Positions 25,325 through 34,597 of a stretch of 64,000 nucleotides of DNA are shown here, in pieces. The notes under the pieces were generated by a model. It did not search any database and had not been told where the DNA came from. It saw only the letters and a list, made by a program, of their open reading frames with translations. The stretch covers positions 1 to 64,000 of the forward strand of contig CAYSTJ010000013.1 of NCBI GenBank assembly GCA_964434105.1, in the 5' to 3' direction. The translations under genes were made by a program, and so were the position numbers. Origin of the DNA: CAYNST01 sp964434105 (GTDB lineage Bacteria; Pseudomonadota; Gammaproteobacteria; Pseudomonadales; Cellvibrionaceae). The stretch's first letter is position 1. Each line of letters begins with the position of its first letter.

Positions 25325-26251
25325 ATGTCTTTTGCCGATCGTGACGGCGTAATTTGGTTTGATGGTGAAATGATCCCCTGGCGCGATGCCAAGGTGCATG
25401 TCCTGACGCATACCCTGCATTACGGTATGGGCGTTTTCGAAGGTGTAAGAGCGTACGACGCGGGTGATCGGGGTTGCTGTATCTTTCGGCTGCAGGATCA
25501 CACGGACCGCCTGTTCCGTTCCGCCCACATTATGAATATGAGTATGCCCTACAGCAAAGACGTGCTGAATCAGGCACAGCGGGATGTCGTCGCCGCCAAC
25601 AACCTGCAGGAAGCGTATTTGCGCCCAATGGCGTTTTACGGCTCCGAGGGGATGGGATTGCGCGCCGACAATCTGCGCACCCATGTGATCATTGCAGCCT
25701 GGCACTGGCCGGCCTACATGTCACCGGAGGCGAAAGAGCACGGAATCAAGGTGAGGACTTCCAGCTATACGCGTCATCATGTCAATATTTCCATGTGCAA
25801 GGCCAAAGCCAATGGGCATTACATTAACTCCATGCTGGCACTGCGTGAGGCACTGGACTGCGGTTGTGATGAGGCGCTGTTGCTGGATAATGAAGGTTAC
25901 GTGGCCGAAGGCAGCGGCGAGAACATTTTCATCGTTCGCGACGGAGAAATTTTTACGCCGGAGCTTACCTCCTGTCTGGATGGCATCACCCGTAAAACCA
26001 TCTACCAGCTGGCAGCAGACTTCGGATTAAAAATTACGGACAAACGTATCACCCGCGATGAAGTTTATGTCGCCGATGAAGCTTTCTTCACCGGCACGGC
26101 TGCCGAAGTGCTGCCGATTCGCATACTGGACGGCCGTGTCATCGGCTCCGGCCATTGTGGACCGATCACCAGGCAACTGCAGACGGCCTACTTTCAAGCG
26201 GTGAAAGGTGAGTTGCCACAACATAAAGAATGGCTGACAGAAGTCAAATAA
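25325..26251 (+). CDS. ilvE: Branched-chain amino acid aminotransferase
   Basis: A 308-residue class IV PLP aminotransferase that makes Leu, Ile and Val from their keto acids. The N-terminus has RDAKVHVLTHTLHYGMGVFE, typical of IlvE. The PLP Lys is in CKAKANGHYINSML, and EGSGENIFIVRDGEIFTP and FTGTAAEVLPI form the cofactor phosphate cup. GGAGAGAGG precedes the ATG. It follows glnE by 25 bases on the same strand and probably shares its transcript; a glnE-ilvE-lipopolysaccharide-gene order is common in Pseudomonas relatives. Confidence 0.94.
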   Translation: MSFADRDGVIWFDGEMIPWRDAKVHVLTHTLHYGMGVFEGVRAYDAGDRGCCIFRLQDHTDRLFRSAHIMNMSMPYSKDVLNQAQRDVVAANNLQEAYLRPMAFYGSEGMGLRADNLRTHVIIAAWHWPAYMSPEAKEHGIKVRTSSYTRHHVNISMCKAKANGHYINSMLALREALDCGCDEALLLDNEGYVAEGSGENIFIVRDGEIFTPELTSCLDGITRKTIYQLAADFGLKITDKRITRDEVYVADEAFFTGTAAEVLPIRILDGRVIGSGHCGPITRQLQTAYFQAVKGELPQHKEWLTEVK

Positions 26252-26389
26252 TAAAACATCCCGGAACCTGGGCGCCGGGCTTGATCGAAGGATGCACGCG
26301 CGCTCACCCCATTGCTCGCTCAATCGTGCGGGGATGGGCGCCAACTATCCGCTCAGTACCACCAGCCATTGAGAGCGTCTGAGATTACT

Positions 26390-28138
26390 GTGAAGAAATC
26401 GCTGCACGAAAACACGCTGCTTTATAAACGCCTTCTGGCTTACGCCAGGCCCTACAGTGGCTTTTTTGTATTAAGTATTATTGGCTTTATAATTTTTTCC
26501 GCCATGGAAATGGCCATGGCCGCGCTGATGGAATATTTTATCGAGGGCCTGCAAACCCGCGATCCGACATTAATGCTGGCGGTACCGGTTATCGTTGTGG
26601 TCGCGCGTTTTATTCACGGGATTGGTTTTTTTCTCGGTAATTTTTTTATTGCCCGGGTCGGGCTGGGTGTGGTTAACGACCTGCGCAAACAGCTGTTCTC
26701 GTCACTGGTATATATGCCCAACCGCTTCTATGACAAAAAGAACAGCGGCGAACTGGTGTCTTTGCTGATCTACAATATTCAGCAGGTTACAGGTTCCGTC
26801 ACCAATGCGGTGAAGACGGCCATGCGCGACGGCTTTACCGTTATCGCACTGCTCGGTTTTATGGTTTACAAAAACTGGCAGCTAACCCTGGTATTTCTGG
26901 TCGTCGCGCCAATGCTGGCGGCGCTGGTCAGCATCGCCAGCCGCTACTTTCGCCGTATCAGCCGTCATATGCAGGTGTCCATGGGCGGCATCACCCACAT
27001 TGCCAATGAAGCGTTGCAGGGTTTTCGCCTGGTCCGCAGTTTCGTTGGGCAATTGTATGAAATCCGGCGGTTTGGCCAGGCCAGCGACGATAATACGCGA
27101 CTGGCAACCAAGTACGAGCGCGTATCCGCTTTGCAGGGCCCGGTGTTTCACGTTGTCATTGCGTTGAACCTTGCGGTTATCATGTTCCTGGTACTCTGGT
27201 TATGGCAGGACGACGTGGGCTCGGCCATGGCCTACCTGACGGCGGCCACCATGATCGCCAAGCCGCTACGGTCGCTCAGCTCTGTGAACGAGATTATCCA
27301 GAAAGGCCTCGCGGCGGCGGAATCGATTTTTGAAGTCATCGACATGCCGCCTGAGCCGGATCACGGTAAAAAGCAGCTCAGCATCACCCAGGGCCGCATT
27401 GAGTTTCGCGATGTCTGCTTTCGCTATGATGAAGAATCCGCCGGGCTACAAAACCTGAATCTGGTCATCGAACCCGGCATGACCGTCGCGCTGGTCGGCC
27501 GCTCCGGCAGCGGCAAAAGCACACTGACGAATCTGCTGATGCGATTCTACGAAATCGACAGCGGCTCCATCCTGATTGATGGCCAGAATATTTCTGACGT
27601 CAGTCTCGCGAGCCTGCGGCGCAACATTGCGCTGGTCAACCAGCAGACCGTCCTGTTCAACGACAGCATCGCTGGCAACATTGCCTACGGCAGCACAGAA
27701 TCTGACCCCGGCCGCATTAACGAAGCTGCGCAGCACGCCAACGCCCTGGAGTTTATCGAAGGGTTGCCACTGGGGATGGAGACACCGGTGGGCGAAGACG
27801 GTGCCCGGCTGTCCGGCGGGCAGAAGCAGCGTCTGGCGGTAGCTCGGGCACTCTATAAGGATGCACCCATCCTGGTACTCGACGAGGCCACCTCAGCGCT
27901 GGATACCGAGTCGGAAAAAGCCATTCAGGGTGCGTTGGAAGCGCTGCAGAAAGGCCGCACCACTCTGGTCATCGCCCACCGGCTTTCCACCATCGAGAAC
28001 GCGGATAAAATTGTTGTACTGGACCAGGGGCAGATTGTAGAAATGGGCAGCCACAGCGAATTGCTGGCGCTTAACCGGCATTATGCCGCGTTGCATACCG
28101 CGCAGTTTGAAAACCGGTCCGATCAGGAGCAAGGCTGA
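26390..28138 (+). CDS. msbA: Lipid A export ABC transporter MsbA
   Basis: A 582-residue half-size ABC exporter that flips lipid A-core across the inner membrane. Six membrane helices span residues ~20-320, followed by a nucleotide-binding domain with Walker A GRSGSGKSTLTNLL, signature LSGGQKQRLAVARAL and Walker B ILVLDEATSALD. The start is set at GTG 26390 (KKSLHENTLLYKRLLAY), giving exactly the usual MsbA length; the longer frame from 26312 lacks homology. It lies 138 bases after ilvE. The usual lpxK/waaA partners are not in the window. Confidence 0.92.
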   Translation: MKKSLHENTLLYKRLLAYARPYSGFFVLSIIGFIIFSAMEMAMAALMEYFIEGLQTRDPTLMLAVPVIVVVARFIHGIGFFLGNFFIARVGLGVVNDLRKQLFSSLVYMPNRFYDKKNSGELVSLLIYNIQQVTGSVTNAVKTAMRDGFTVIALLGFMVYKNWQLTLVFLVVAPMLAALVSIASRYFRRISRHMQVSMGGITHIANEALQGFRLVRSFVGQLYEIRRFGQASDDNTRLATKYERVSALQGPVFHVVIALNLAVIMFLVLWLWQDDVGSAMAYLTAATMIAKPLRSLSSVNEIIQKGLAAAESIFEVIDMPPEPDHGKKQLSITQGRIEFRDVCFRYDEESAGLQNLNLVIEPGMTVALVGRSGSGKSTLTNLLMRFYEIDSGSILIDGQNISDVSLASLRRNIALVNQQTVLFNDSIAGNIAYGSTESDPGRINEAAQHANALEFIEGLPLGMETPVGEDGARLSGGQKQRLAVARALYKDAPILVLDEATSALDTESEKAIQGALEALQKGRTTLVIAHRLSTIENADKIVVLDQGQIVEMGSHSELLALNRHYAALHTAQFENRSDQEQG

Positions 28139-28259
28139 CGAACGTCTTGATGAAGATGGTCCGCCGTCCCGCTGCCTTGGCGATGTTAACCAGCCTGGCA
28201 CCGCGTGTGTTTTGTAAAAATGGCACTTCCCACGCGAGTCAACAGTCTGCGAGAACCCG

Positions 28260-29024
28260 TCAGGCCCCGAACCCAGGCTCAGGCTCTAAAGGATCGGAGA
28301 GTTCAAGCAGTCGAAATGCCGGCCGGTCAGGCCAGGTGCGTTGCAACAATGGCTTCGCCACGTTGTAAACCGGAATGTTATTTACGGTTTTTCCTTCCAG
28401 CGAGCCACGGTGCGCATGGCCGTGAAATACCACGTCAACGGGGTAGTGGACTAACGGATCTTCCAGTCGGCTGGTGCCCAGAAATGCAAAAATTTCGGGT
28501 GGCTCCCCCTCCACCGTCGCCTTTATCGGCGAGTAGTGCAGCAACGCAATTTTCTGGCGGGTGCGCAATCGTGACAAGGCGGTTTCGAGTTTAAGCGCTT
28601 CCTGCAGCGCTTCATTCACAAATTGCTTGATCGCAGGCTCGCCCCAGGGGCCGAGCGCCCCTCTGCCATATCCCCCAGCGAACCCTTTGATGCCCGCAAT
28701 GCCCACGCCGTTTATTTCACAGGCATCGCCGTCGAGAACGTGCACACCGACATCGCGCAGAATCTGCTTGACGTTATCCGCCTGGTCGGACTCATAGTCA
28801 TGGTTACCGAGCACCGCCACCACCGGAATATTCACCACCGACAATTCTGCGGCCAGCACCTGGGCCTCTTCCGGTAAGCCGTAATCGGTTAAATCACCGC
28901 ATAATAACAAGATATCCGCTGCTTTATCGGCTTCGACGAATAGCGGCCTCAGTTCGCCTTCCATTGTTTTTGTACAGTGGAGATCGCCCACCGCCGCGAC
29001 GCATGTTTTCTTCTCGGTTGTCAC
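28260..29024 (-). CDS. Calcineurin-like metallophosphoesterase, uncharacterised
   Basis: A 254-residue metallophosphoesterase. The motifs are complete: AAVGDLHC, LLCGDLTDYG, VLGNHDYE, LLHYSPIKATVEG and FHGHAHRG, so two metals should be bound. Substrate unknown. The start is GTG at 29024, chosen because AGAGGAG stands 7 bases upstream; the 50 extra codons in the longer frame lack similarity and overlap the opposite gene's start. It is divergent from a nucleotidyltransferase-like gene, with about 140 bases between them, and may form a functional unit with it. Confidence 0.85.
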   Translation of the reverse strand: MTTEKKTCVAAVGDLHCTKTMEGELRPLFVEADKAADILLLCGDLTDYGLPEEAQVLAAELSVVNIPVVAVLGNHDYESDQADNVKQILRDVGVHVLDGDACEINGVGIAGIKGFAGGYGRGALGPWGEPAIKQFVNEALQEALKLETALSRLRTRQKIALLHYSPIKATVEGEPPEIFAFLGTSRLEDPLVHYPVDVVFHGHAHRGSLEGKTVNNIPVYNVAKPLLQRTWPDRPAFRLLELSDPLEPEPGFGA

Positions 29025-29167
29025 TTTATTCTCCTCTTTACATACCCGGTTACCCTTTAACCGGACGCAATTTTTGTACCATTGCGCCACTTGCGAAATG
29101 GGCAATGGCACAGCTTTTGCTAGCTGTGATTCAGCGAATCCGACTTTAACCACCGACGGGTATATGC

Positions 29168-29989
29168 ATGCCAAATGCCGCAGAAACGACTCAAGGCCCC
29201 TTTATTGCTCAAGCCAATAAAACCGCACTGTATCGCGATGTCCTTATCACGCTAAATACATCCGGCCTGCCTTACCTGGTTGGCGGCGCCTACGCCTTCA
29301 ATTACTATACGGGCCTTAATCGGCGCACAGAAGACTTTGATCTGTTTGTCTCGCGCGCTGATTATGACAATATCAGTAACGTGCTGACCAGCGCCGGCTA
29401 CCATACAGAATTGACCTACCCGCACTGGCTGGGGAAGGTTTTCGCCAATGGCGATGTTATCGACCTGATTTTTAGCTCCGGCAATGCTATTGCAGATGTC
29501 GACGCAGAATGGTTTCAACATGCGACACCGGCGAAACTTTTTGGCATACAAACCCTGCTGTGCCCCGTTGAGGAAATGCTATGGTCAAAAGCATTTGTGA
29601 TGGAACGGGAGCGCTTCGACGGATCGGACGTGGCCCACCTGCTGCTGGCCAGAGGACGGCACCTGGACTGGAAACGGCTGCTGCGCCGCTTCGAACCACA
29701 CTGGCGGCTGCTATTAAGTCACCTCACCCTGTTCGGCTTTATTTATCCCGCCCATCGCGATGCGGTGCCTGCCTGGGTGATGGACGATCTGCTTAACCGG
29801 TTGCAGGACGAACTTGCCGGTCCTGTACCTGAAGACAGAACCTGCGCAGGGACCCTGCTGTCGCGCGAGCAGTATCTCAATGACGTCCATCAGTGGGGCT
29901 ATCAGGACGCGCGCATATCGCCTTACGGATATATGTCAGCGGAGGACGCCGCCAGATGGACCGATGCCATTAACAATAAGGATGGGTGA
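29168..29989 (+). CDS. Nucleotidyltransferase-like protein
   Basis: A 273-residue protein with a minimal nucleotidyltransferase fold in its first ~130 residues: LVGGAYAFNYYTGLNRRTED followed by FDLFV, where Gly-Gly and the D-x-D (EDFDLFV) are the hallmarks of the pol beta superfamily. A third carboxylate could be in VIDLIFSSGNA. The C-terminal half is helical and unassigned. Related proteins in databases are often labelled nucleotidyltransferase-family hypothetical. Divergent from the metallophosphoesterase and upstream of a cobalamin-type radical SAM gene. The substrate (small molecule, tRNA or protein) cannot be told. Confidence 0.75.
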   Translation: MPNAAETTQGPFIAQANKTALYRDVLITLNTSGLPYLVGGAYAFNYYTGLNRRTEDFDLFVSRADYDNISNVLTSAGYHTELTYPHWLGKVFANGDVIDLIFSSGNAIADVDAEWFQHATPAKLFGIQTLLCPVEEMLWSKAFVMERERFDGSDVAHLLLARGRHLDWKRLLRRFEPHWRLLLSHLTLFGFIYPAHRDAVPAWVMDDLLNRLQDELAGPVPEDRTCAGTLLSREQYLNDVHQWGYQDARISPYGYMSAEDAARWTDAINNKDG

Positions 29990-30229
29990 AACCCCGACGC
30001 GGCCGCCCGGCATCGGTGCATCTCAAGATTCAGCCCCGCCGGGTCGCGCCTGATAAGAACGCCACCCTCGCCGACCCGCATCTATCAGTTAAATATGATC
30101 GGCCCATCACGAAAAATATCTCAAAACACGTTAATCTCTTGATCCCTCCCCTACACTTCGCGACATCCTGCATCAATTGAATGTCTCAGGGGCTGCCATC
30201 TTGCACGACTGTCACTGGAGGATATCCGT

Positions 30230-31759
30230 ATGCTTATACCGGCCATCGAAGAAGCAGAAATTGACCACACCCCAATAGCCGCAACAGCAAAAAACCGCGT
30301 ACTTATCGTCGATCTCAATAATTTCGCCCGCTACCCCACTCTGGCGATTGGTTACATTACTGCGCCTCTGCGCAAAGCCGGCTTTCAGGTCCACACCCTC
30401 TCGCCGCTGTCCGTAGGTGCGCCTGCCTTTGAACGGGAGCAAACCGAGACCCGGCTGGAACACGTGAAACGTCGTCTGTATTTTTCCAATCATCCGCTGC
30501 TGCTGCCACTGCGGGAACCTTTTCGCAAGCTGGCCGCTCGCCGTGCGGCGCATCCGCACAAGATTACGCGGGCCGCCATCAATCACTATTTGCAGAATCA
30601 TCCTGTGGATATTATTCTCCTGTCGGCCTACCTGAATCACCGGGATTCGGTTGCCTATATCGGCCATCTGGCCCAAAGTAAAAGCATCCCTGTACTCCTC
30701 GGCGGGCCTGCGTTTAATCAGGCGTCGGTCAGTGAGGACTGGCTTGATATTCCCGGCGTCACCGCTATCTTCGGCGGGGAATGTGATTTAATTGTGCAGG
30801 ATGTGGTGGATGCCGCATTGGCCGGCGATGATCTCAGTCGCATTCCAGGCATTTTTTTGAAAGGCGGCCGTAACAACCGTGCAGCCCCGCCACTGCATGA
30901 TCTGGATCGACTGCCCATTCCGGATTACAGCGACTTTCCCTGGCATGCGTATCCACACAAAATTATACCGGTCATGACCGGGCGGGGCTGCGCCTGGGGC
31001 GTCTGTACTTTTTGCAGTGATGTGGTGACAGCAAATGGTCGGGGGTACCGGTCGCGCTCACCTGCCGCCGTCATGGACGAACTGGCCACACTGGCGCAAC
31101 GCCACCAGGCGCGCGATTTTATTTTTCTGGATTTGAAACTGAATTCCAATCTGGATGTTTGGCGCACATTGATCCGCACTTTTCAGCAGACAGTCCCGAA
31201 CGGCAAATGGATCGCGACGGTTCATGTCGACGCCAAGAAGGAAAACGGCCTTACCCGTGAGGAGCTGTTCCAGGCGCGCCGATCCGGGCTGATTCGCATC
31301 AGCTTTGGTTTGGAAACCGGCAGCCAGCGACTGAACAATCTTATGGCCAAAGGTACCAGCATGGCACGCAACCATCAGTTTGTGCAGGATGCGGCAGACG
31401 CCGGCATCTCGGTACGGGCCAGTATGATGCTGGGGTACCCGGGGGAAACAGCCGACGATATCGCGCAGTCCGTCGACTTCCTGAATCATCACAAGCATAA
31501 TTTTGACCGGATTCGCCTGTCCTTGTTTAAAGCCATTCCCGGTACCAGTTTTGCCAGTCTGTATGACGCCAAACCGGAAAGATTTCCCGGCCTGTCGGAC
31601 TTCAAGTGGGATTACCGCTATAACCGCGCCAGCTATCAGTACACGCCCGGGACGGATCGCGCCAGCCGCGTCGCGCGGGGCCGCCTGTTACAACTGGTGC
31701 ATCAGATTAACAGCAAGCCACTGCGCGATGACATGCAGCAATTTGATGGGTTGATGTGA
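30230..31759 (+). CDS. B12-binding-domain radical SAM protein
   Basis: A 509-residue radical SAM enzyme. Residues ~22-210 form a Rossmann-like cobalamin-binding domain (RVLIVDLNNFARYPTLAIGY, PVLLGGPAFN), but without the DxHxxG motif, so any B12 would be bound base-off. The cluster motif is GRGCAWGVCTFCSD, with Cys254, Cys259 and Cys262 (CX4CX2C). The SAM-binding GxIxGxxE equivalent appears as ISFGLETGSQRLNNLMAKG. The C-terminal ~100 residues are specific. AGGATA precedes the ATG. No precursor peptide or methyltransferase is next to it, so the reaction is unknown. Confidence 0.88.
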   Translation: MLIPAIEEAEIDHTPIAATAKNRVLIVDLNNFARYPTLAIGYITAPLRKAGFQVHTLSPLSVGAPAFEREQTETRLEHVKRRLYFSNHPLLLPLREPFRKLAARRAAHPHKITRAAINHYLQNHPVDIILLSAYLNHRDSVAYIGHLAQSKSIPVLLGGPAFNQASVSEDWLDIPGVTAIFGGECDLIVQDVVDAALAGDDLSRIPGIFLKGGRNNRAAPPLHDLDRLPIPDYSDFPWHAYPHKIIPVMTGRGCAWGVCTFCSDVVTANGRGYRSRSPAAVMDELATLAQRHQARDFIFLDLKLNSNLDVWRTLIRTFQQTVPNGKWIATVHVDAKKENGLTREELFQARRSGLIRISFGLETGSQRLNNLMAKGTSMARNHQFVQDAADAGISVRASMMLGYPGETADDIAQSVDFLNHHKHNFDRIRLSLFKAIPGTSFASLYDAKPERFPGLSDFKWDYRYNRASYQYTPGTDRASRVARGRLLQLVHQINSKPLRDDMQQFDGLM

Positions 31760-31826
31760 GCCGGTTTCACATGGGTTTCTGGACCAACCGACCGCCCGGT
31801 GGACCGCGCCTGCCGGGAGGAAGGGC

Positions 31827-31922
31827 ATGACGCAAGCGCGGATACCCGCCGCGCGATTGTCCATCGCCGCCAGATTGCGCATAATGCCCCACCCCCATAA
31901 CAGACCCGTCAGAGACTTATGA
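31827..31922 (+). CDS. Possible 31-residue leader ORF of tex
   Basis: ATG at 31827 with a strong ribosome site (GGGAGGA, 6 bases upstream) starts a 31-codon frame, MTQARIPAARLSIAARL then RIMPHPHNRPVRDL, ending in TGA at 31920-31922, which overlaps the tex ATG (31919). The peptide is basic and Pro-rich. The overlap would couple its translation to that of tex. It may be a regulatory leader or a chance frame. Confidence 0.3.
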   Translation: MTQARIPAARLSIAARLRIMPHPHNRPVRDL

Positions 31923-34282
31923 AGCCAATTTTTCAGCGTATTGCCCAGGAACTCAATGTCAAAGAAGCGCAGGTTCAGTCCGCCATAGCCCTGCTGGATG
32001 AGGGCGCGACTGTTCCGTTTATCTCGCGTTACCGAAAGGAGGTCACCGGCGGTCTGGACGATACGCAACTGCGGAACCTGGAGGAGCGGCTGCAGTACCT
32101 GCGGGATCTGGATGACCGGCGCGCAACGATCCTCAAGTCCATTGACGAGCAGGGCAAGCTGACGCCGGAACTGACCAGTGCCATCCAGGGCGCCGAGACC
32201 AAAACCCAGCTCGAAGACCTGTACCTGCCCTACAAGACCAAACGCCGCACCAAGGCCCAGATAGCCCGCGAGGCAGGATTGGAACCGTTGGCGTTGCAGT
32301 TGCTGGAGAATCCGTCGCTGGAACCGGAACGGGAAGCTCAGGCCTATTTGAATCCCGAGATGAAGGTGGAGACGGCGAAGGACGCACTGGATGGCGCCAA
32401 ACAGATTCTGATGGAGAAATTCAGTGAAGACGCCACCTTGCTGGACCGACTGCGCCGGTATTTGCACAACGAAGGCTATATCGTTGCCAAAGTGATCGAC
32501 GGCAAGCAGACAGAAGGTGAGAAGTTCCGCGACTATTTCGAGCACCGGGAACCGCTGGCCAAAACACCCTCACACCGCGCACTGGCCATGTTTCGTGGTC
32601 GCAATGAGGGCATTTTGAATCTGTCGTTGGGGCTGGAGGAAGACCTGGAACCCGGGCAGATGCACCCCTGTGAAGTCACCGTCGCTGACTTCTGGCAGAT
32701 TGAACAGCAACAGCGGCCGGCTGATAAATGGCTGGCGGAAGTCGTACGCTGGACCTGGCGGGTCAAGCTGCAGACACATCTGGAAACCGACCTGTTTGGC
32801 GAACTGCGCGAAAAGGCAGAAGGCGACGCCATTGATGTGTTTGCCCGCAACCTGAAAGACCTGCTGCTGGCGGCGCCGGCGGGGCAGATTGCCACCATTG
32901 GCCTGGACCCGGGCCTGCGCACCGGCGTAAAGCTGGCCGTGGTCGACGCCACCGGTCAGGTGCTGGATCATGGCGCGATCTTTCCAACACCCCCACAAAA
33001 TCGCATTCAGGAGGCGGAAGCCGTCCTGCTGCGGCTGTGCCAAAAGCACCCGGTCGGCCTGATTGCCATCGGCAATGGCACTGCCAGTCGCGAGACCGAC
33101 AAGTTCGTGGGGGATTTTCTGAAACGTCATCCGGAACTGAAAGCCCAGAAGGTCATGGTGAACGAATCCGGTGCTTCAGTCTACTCGGCTTCTGAGTTCG
33201 CTGCCCGGGAATTTCCGGATCTCGATGTGACCATCCGCGGCGCCATTTCGATTGCTCGCCGACTGCAGGATCCGCTGGCGGAGCTGGTCAAGGTGGAGCC
33301 GAAATCCATCGGGGTTGGGCAGTATCAGCATGACGTGTCGCAATCGCGGCTCGGTAAAAGCCTCGATGCCGTGGTGGAGGATTGCGTGAACGCGGTCGGG
33401 GTGGAGGTGAATACCGCCTCGGTACCTTTGCTGGCACGCGTCGCCGGGCTGAATCAGACCATCGCCGGCAACATCGTGGAATACCGCAACCAAAACGGCG
33501 TATTCCGCAATCGCAGGCAATTGATGGAAGTCGCCCGGCTGGGGGCAAAAGCCTTTGAACAGGCCGCCGGCTTTCTGCGGATCGCCAATGGCGACAATCC
33601 ACTGGATGCCTCGGCGGTACATCCGGAATCCTACGCTGTTGTGGAAAAAATCGCTCGCAATAATGGCAAGGAAATACGCGCACTGATTGGCGATCGCACG
33701 TTTCTTAAATCACTGAAGCCGCAGGATTATGTCGATGGGAAGTTCGGGGTGCCCACGGTCACAGACATTATTGCCGAACTGGACAAACCCGGACGGGATC
33801 CCCGGCCGGAATTCAAAACCGCCCGCTTTACCGAAGGGGTCGAGACGTTAAAGGATCTGGAAATCGGCATGATTCTGGAAGGTACCGTGACCAACGTTAC
33901 CAATTTTGGTGCGTTCGTGGACGTCGGTGTGCATCAGGACGGGCTGGTCCATATCTCTGCATTATCAGAGACGTTTGTAAAAGACCCGCACACGGTGGTT
34001 AAGGCGGGGGATATTGTCAAAGTAAAAGTGATGGAGGTGGATCTCCCTCGCAAACGTATTGCCATGTCCATGCGGCTCAATGATCAACCCGGCGAAGGCG
34101 CTGCCCGCAACGGTGATCGTCACTCCTCCGCCAGAAAAGACCACAATGGTGGTTCCGGTTACGGTGCCGGCAGGGGCGCTGCCAAAGCGCGGCGGGCGAC
34201 GACCGGACAATCCGGCGGTGCAGCAGGCGGGCAAGGCACGATGGCGGCATTGTTCGAGCAAGCGCTGAAAAAGAAACCCTGA
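31919..34282 (+). CDS. tex: Tex family transcription accessory protein
   Basis: A 787-residue RNA-binding protein of the Tex family. The order is an N-terminal helical domain with PFISRYRKEVTGGLDD, a YqgF-like RNase H fold domain (GLDPGLRTGVKLAVVDATGQ), helix-hairpin-helix repeats (NEIVEYRNQNGVFRNRRQL-like segment near 33470) and a C-terminal S1 domain (EGTVTNVTNFGAFVDVGVHQ, then DGLVHIS). The tail is basic and Gly/Arg-rich, useful for nucleic-acid binding. Tex affects transcription and toxin expression in Bordetella. ATG at 31919 may be coupled to the small upstream frame. Convergent with sutA. Confidence 0.95.
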   Translation: MKPIFQRIAQELNVKEAQVQSAIALLDEGATVPFISRYRKEVTGGLDDTQLRNLEERLQYLRDLDDRRATILKSIDEQGKLTPELTSAIQGAETKTQLEDLYLPYKTKRRTKAQIAREAGLEPLALQLLENPSLEPEREAQAYLNPEMKVETAKDALDGAKQILMEKFSEDATLLDRLRRYLHNEGYIVAKVIDGKQTEGEKFRDYFEHREPLAKTPSHRALAMFRGRNEGILNLSLGLEEDLEPGQMHPCEVTVADFWQIEQQQRPADKWLAEVVRWTWRVKLQTHLETDLFGELREKAEGDAIDVFARNLKDLLLAAPAGQIATIGLDPGLRTGVKLAVVDATGQVLDHGAIFPTPPQNRIQEAEAVLLRLCQKHPVGLIAIGNGTASRETDKFVGDFLKRHPELKAQKVMVNESGASVYSASEFAAREFPDLDVTIRGAISIARRLQDPLAELVKVEPKSIGVGQYQHDVSQSRLGKSLDAVVEDCVNAVGVEVNTASVPLLARVAGLNQTIAGNIVEYRNQNGVFRNRRQLMEVARLGAKAFEQAAGFLRIANGDNPLDASAVHPESYAVVEKIARNNGKEIRALIGDRTFLKSLKPQDYVDGKFGVPTVTDIIAELDKPGRDPRPEFKTARFTEGVETLKDLEIGMILEGTVTNVTNFGAFVDVGVHQDGLVHISALSETFVKDPHTVVKAGDIVKVKVMEVDLPRKRIAMSMRLNDQPGEGAARNGDRHSSARKDHNGGSGYGAGRGAAKARRATTGQSGGAAGGQGTMAALFEQALKKKP

Positions 34283-34310
34283 GCCGTCGGACAGAACCTT
34301 TATGCCGAAA

Positions 34311-34334
34311 TTCCGCGGCCGAACAGCCGCGGAA
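34311..34334. terminator. Hairpin between convergent tex and sutA
   Basis: TTCCGCGGC / GCCGCGGAA is a perfect nine-base stem with a six-base loop, placed 28 bases after tex and 12 bases after the sutA stop. There is no T-run, so it may serve as a two-way transcription block or mRNA end. Confidence 0.45.
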
Positions 34335-34345
34335 CCCGCTGCCAC

Positions 34346-34597
34346 TCAGATAGGCTGGCCGCCGTAGTTGCTTTCGGGTTTACGTGGCGGGTCGGAAATA
34401 ACGTTCGGCGGAATTTCATTGATCTTGCCGCCGGATGCCAGGAACGCTTCAATGTCGCTCTGCAATTTGTCGCGTATGGCCTGCCGAGCGGTAATAGACC
34501 CCTGATCGTCATCGAGGGAGTTTTCCACCGCCACATAAGCGTCCTCTTCCAGACCGGAAATGTCATCATCCGCTTCAATGTCGTTTTCATCGCTCAT
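34346..34597 (-). CDS. sutA: SutA-like RNA polymerase-binding regulator
   Basis: An 83-residue acidic protein whose last ~33 residues, AFLASGGKINEIPPNVISDP then PRKPESNYGGQPI, match the conserved C-terminus of Pseudomonas SutA (slow-growth RNA polymerase-associated factor). The N-terminal acidic part (ENDIEADDDISGLEEDAY) is shorter than in P. aeruginosa, where the protein is about 105 residues. SutA binds RNA polymerase and favours rRNA transcription during slow growth. The sequence shows no known DNA-binding motif. It is convergent with tex. Confidence 0.8.
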   Translation of the reverse strand: MSDENDIEADDDISGLEEDAYVAVENSLDDDQGSITARQAIRDKLQSDIEAFLASGGKINEIPPNVISDPPRKPESNYGGQPI

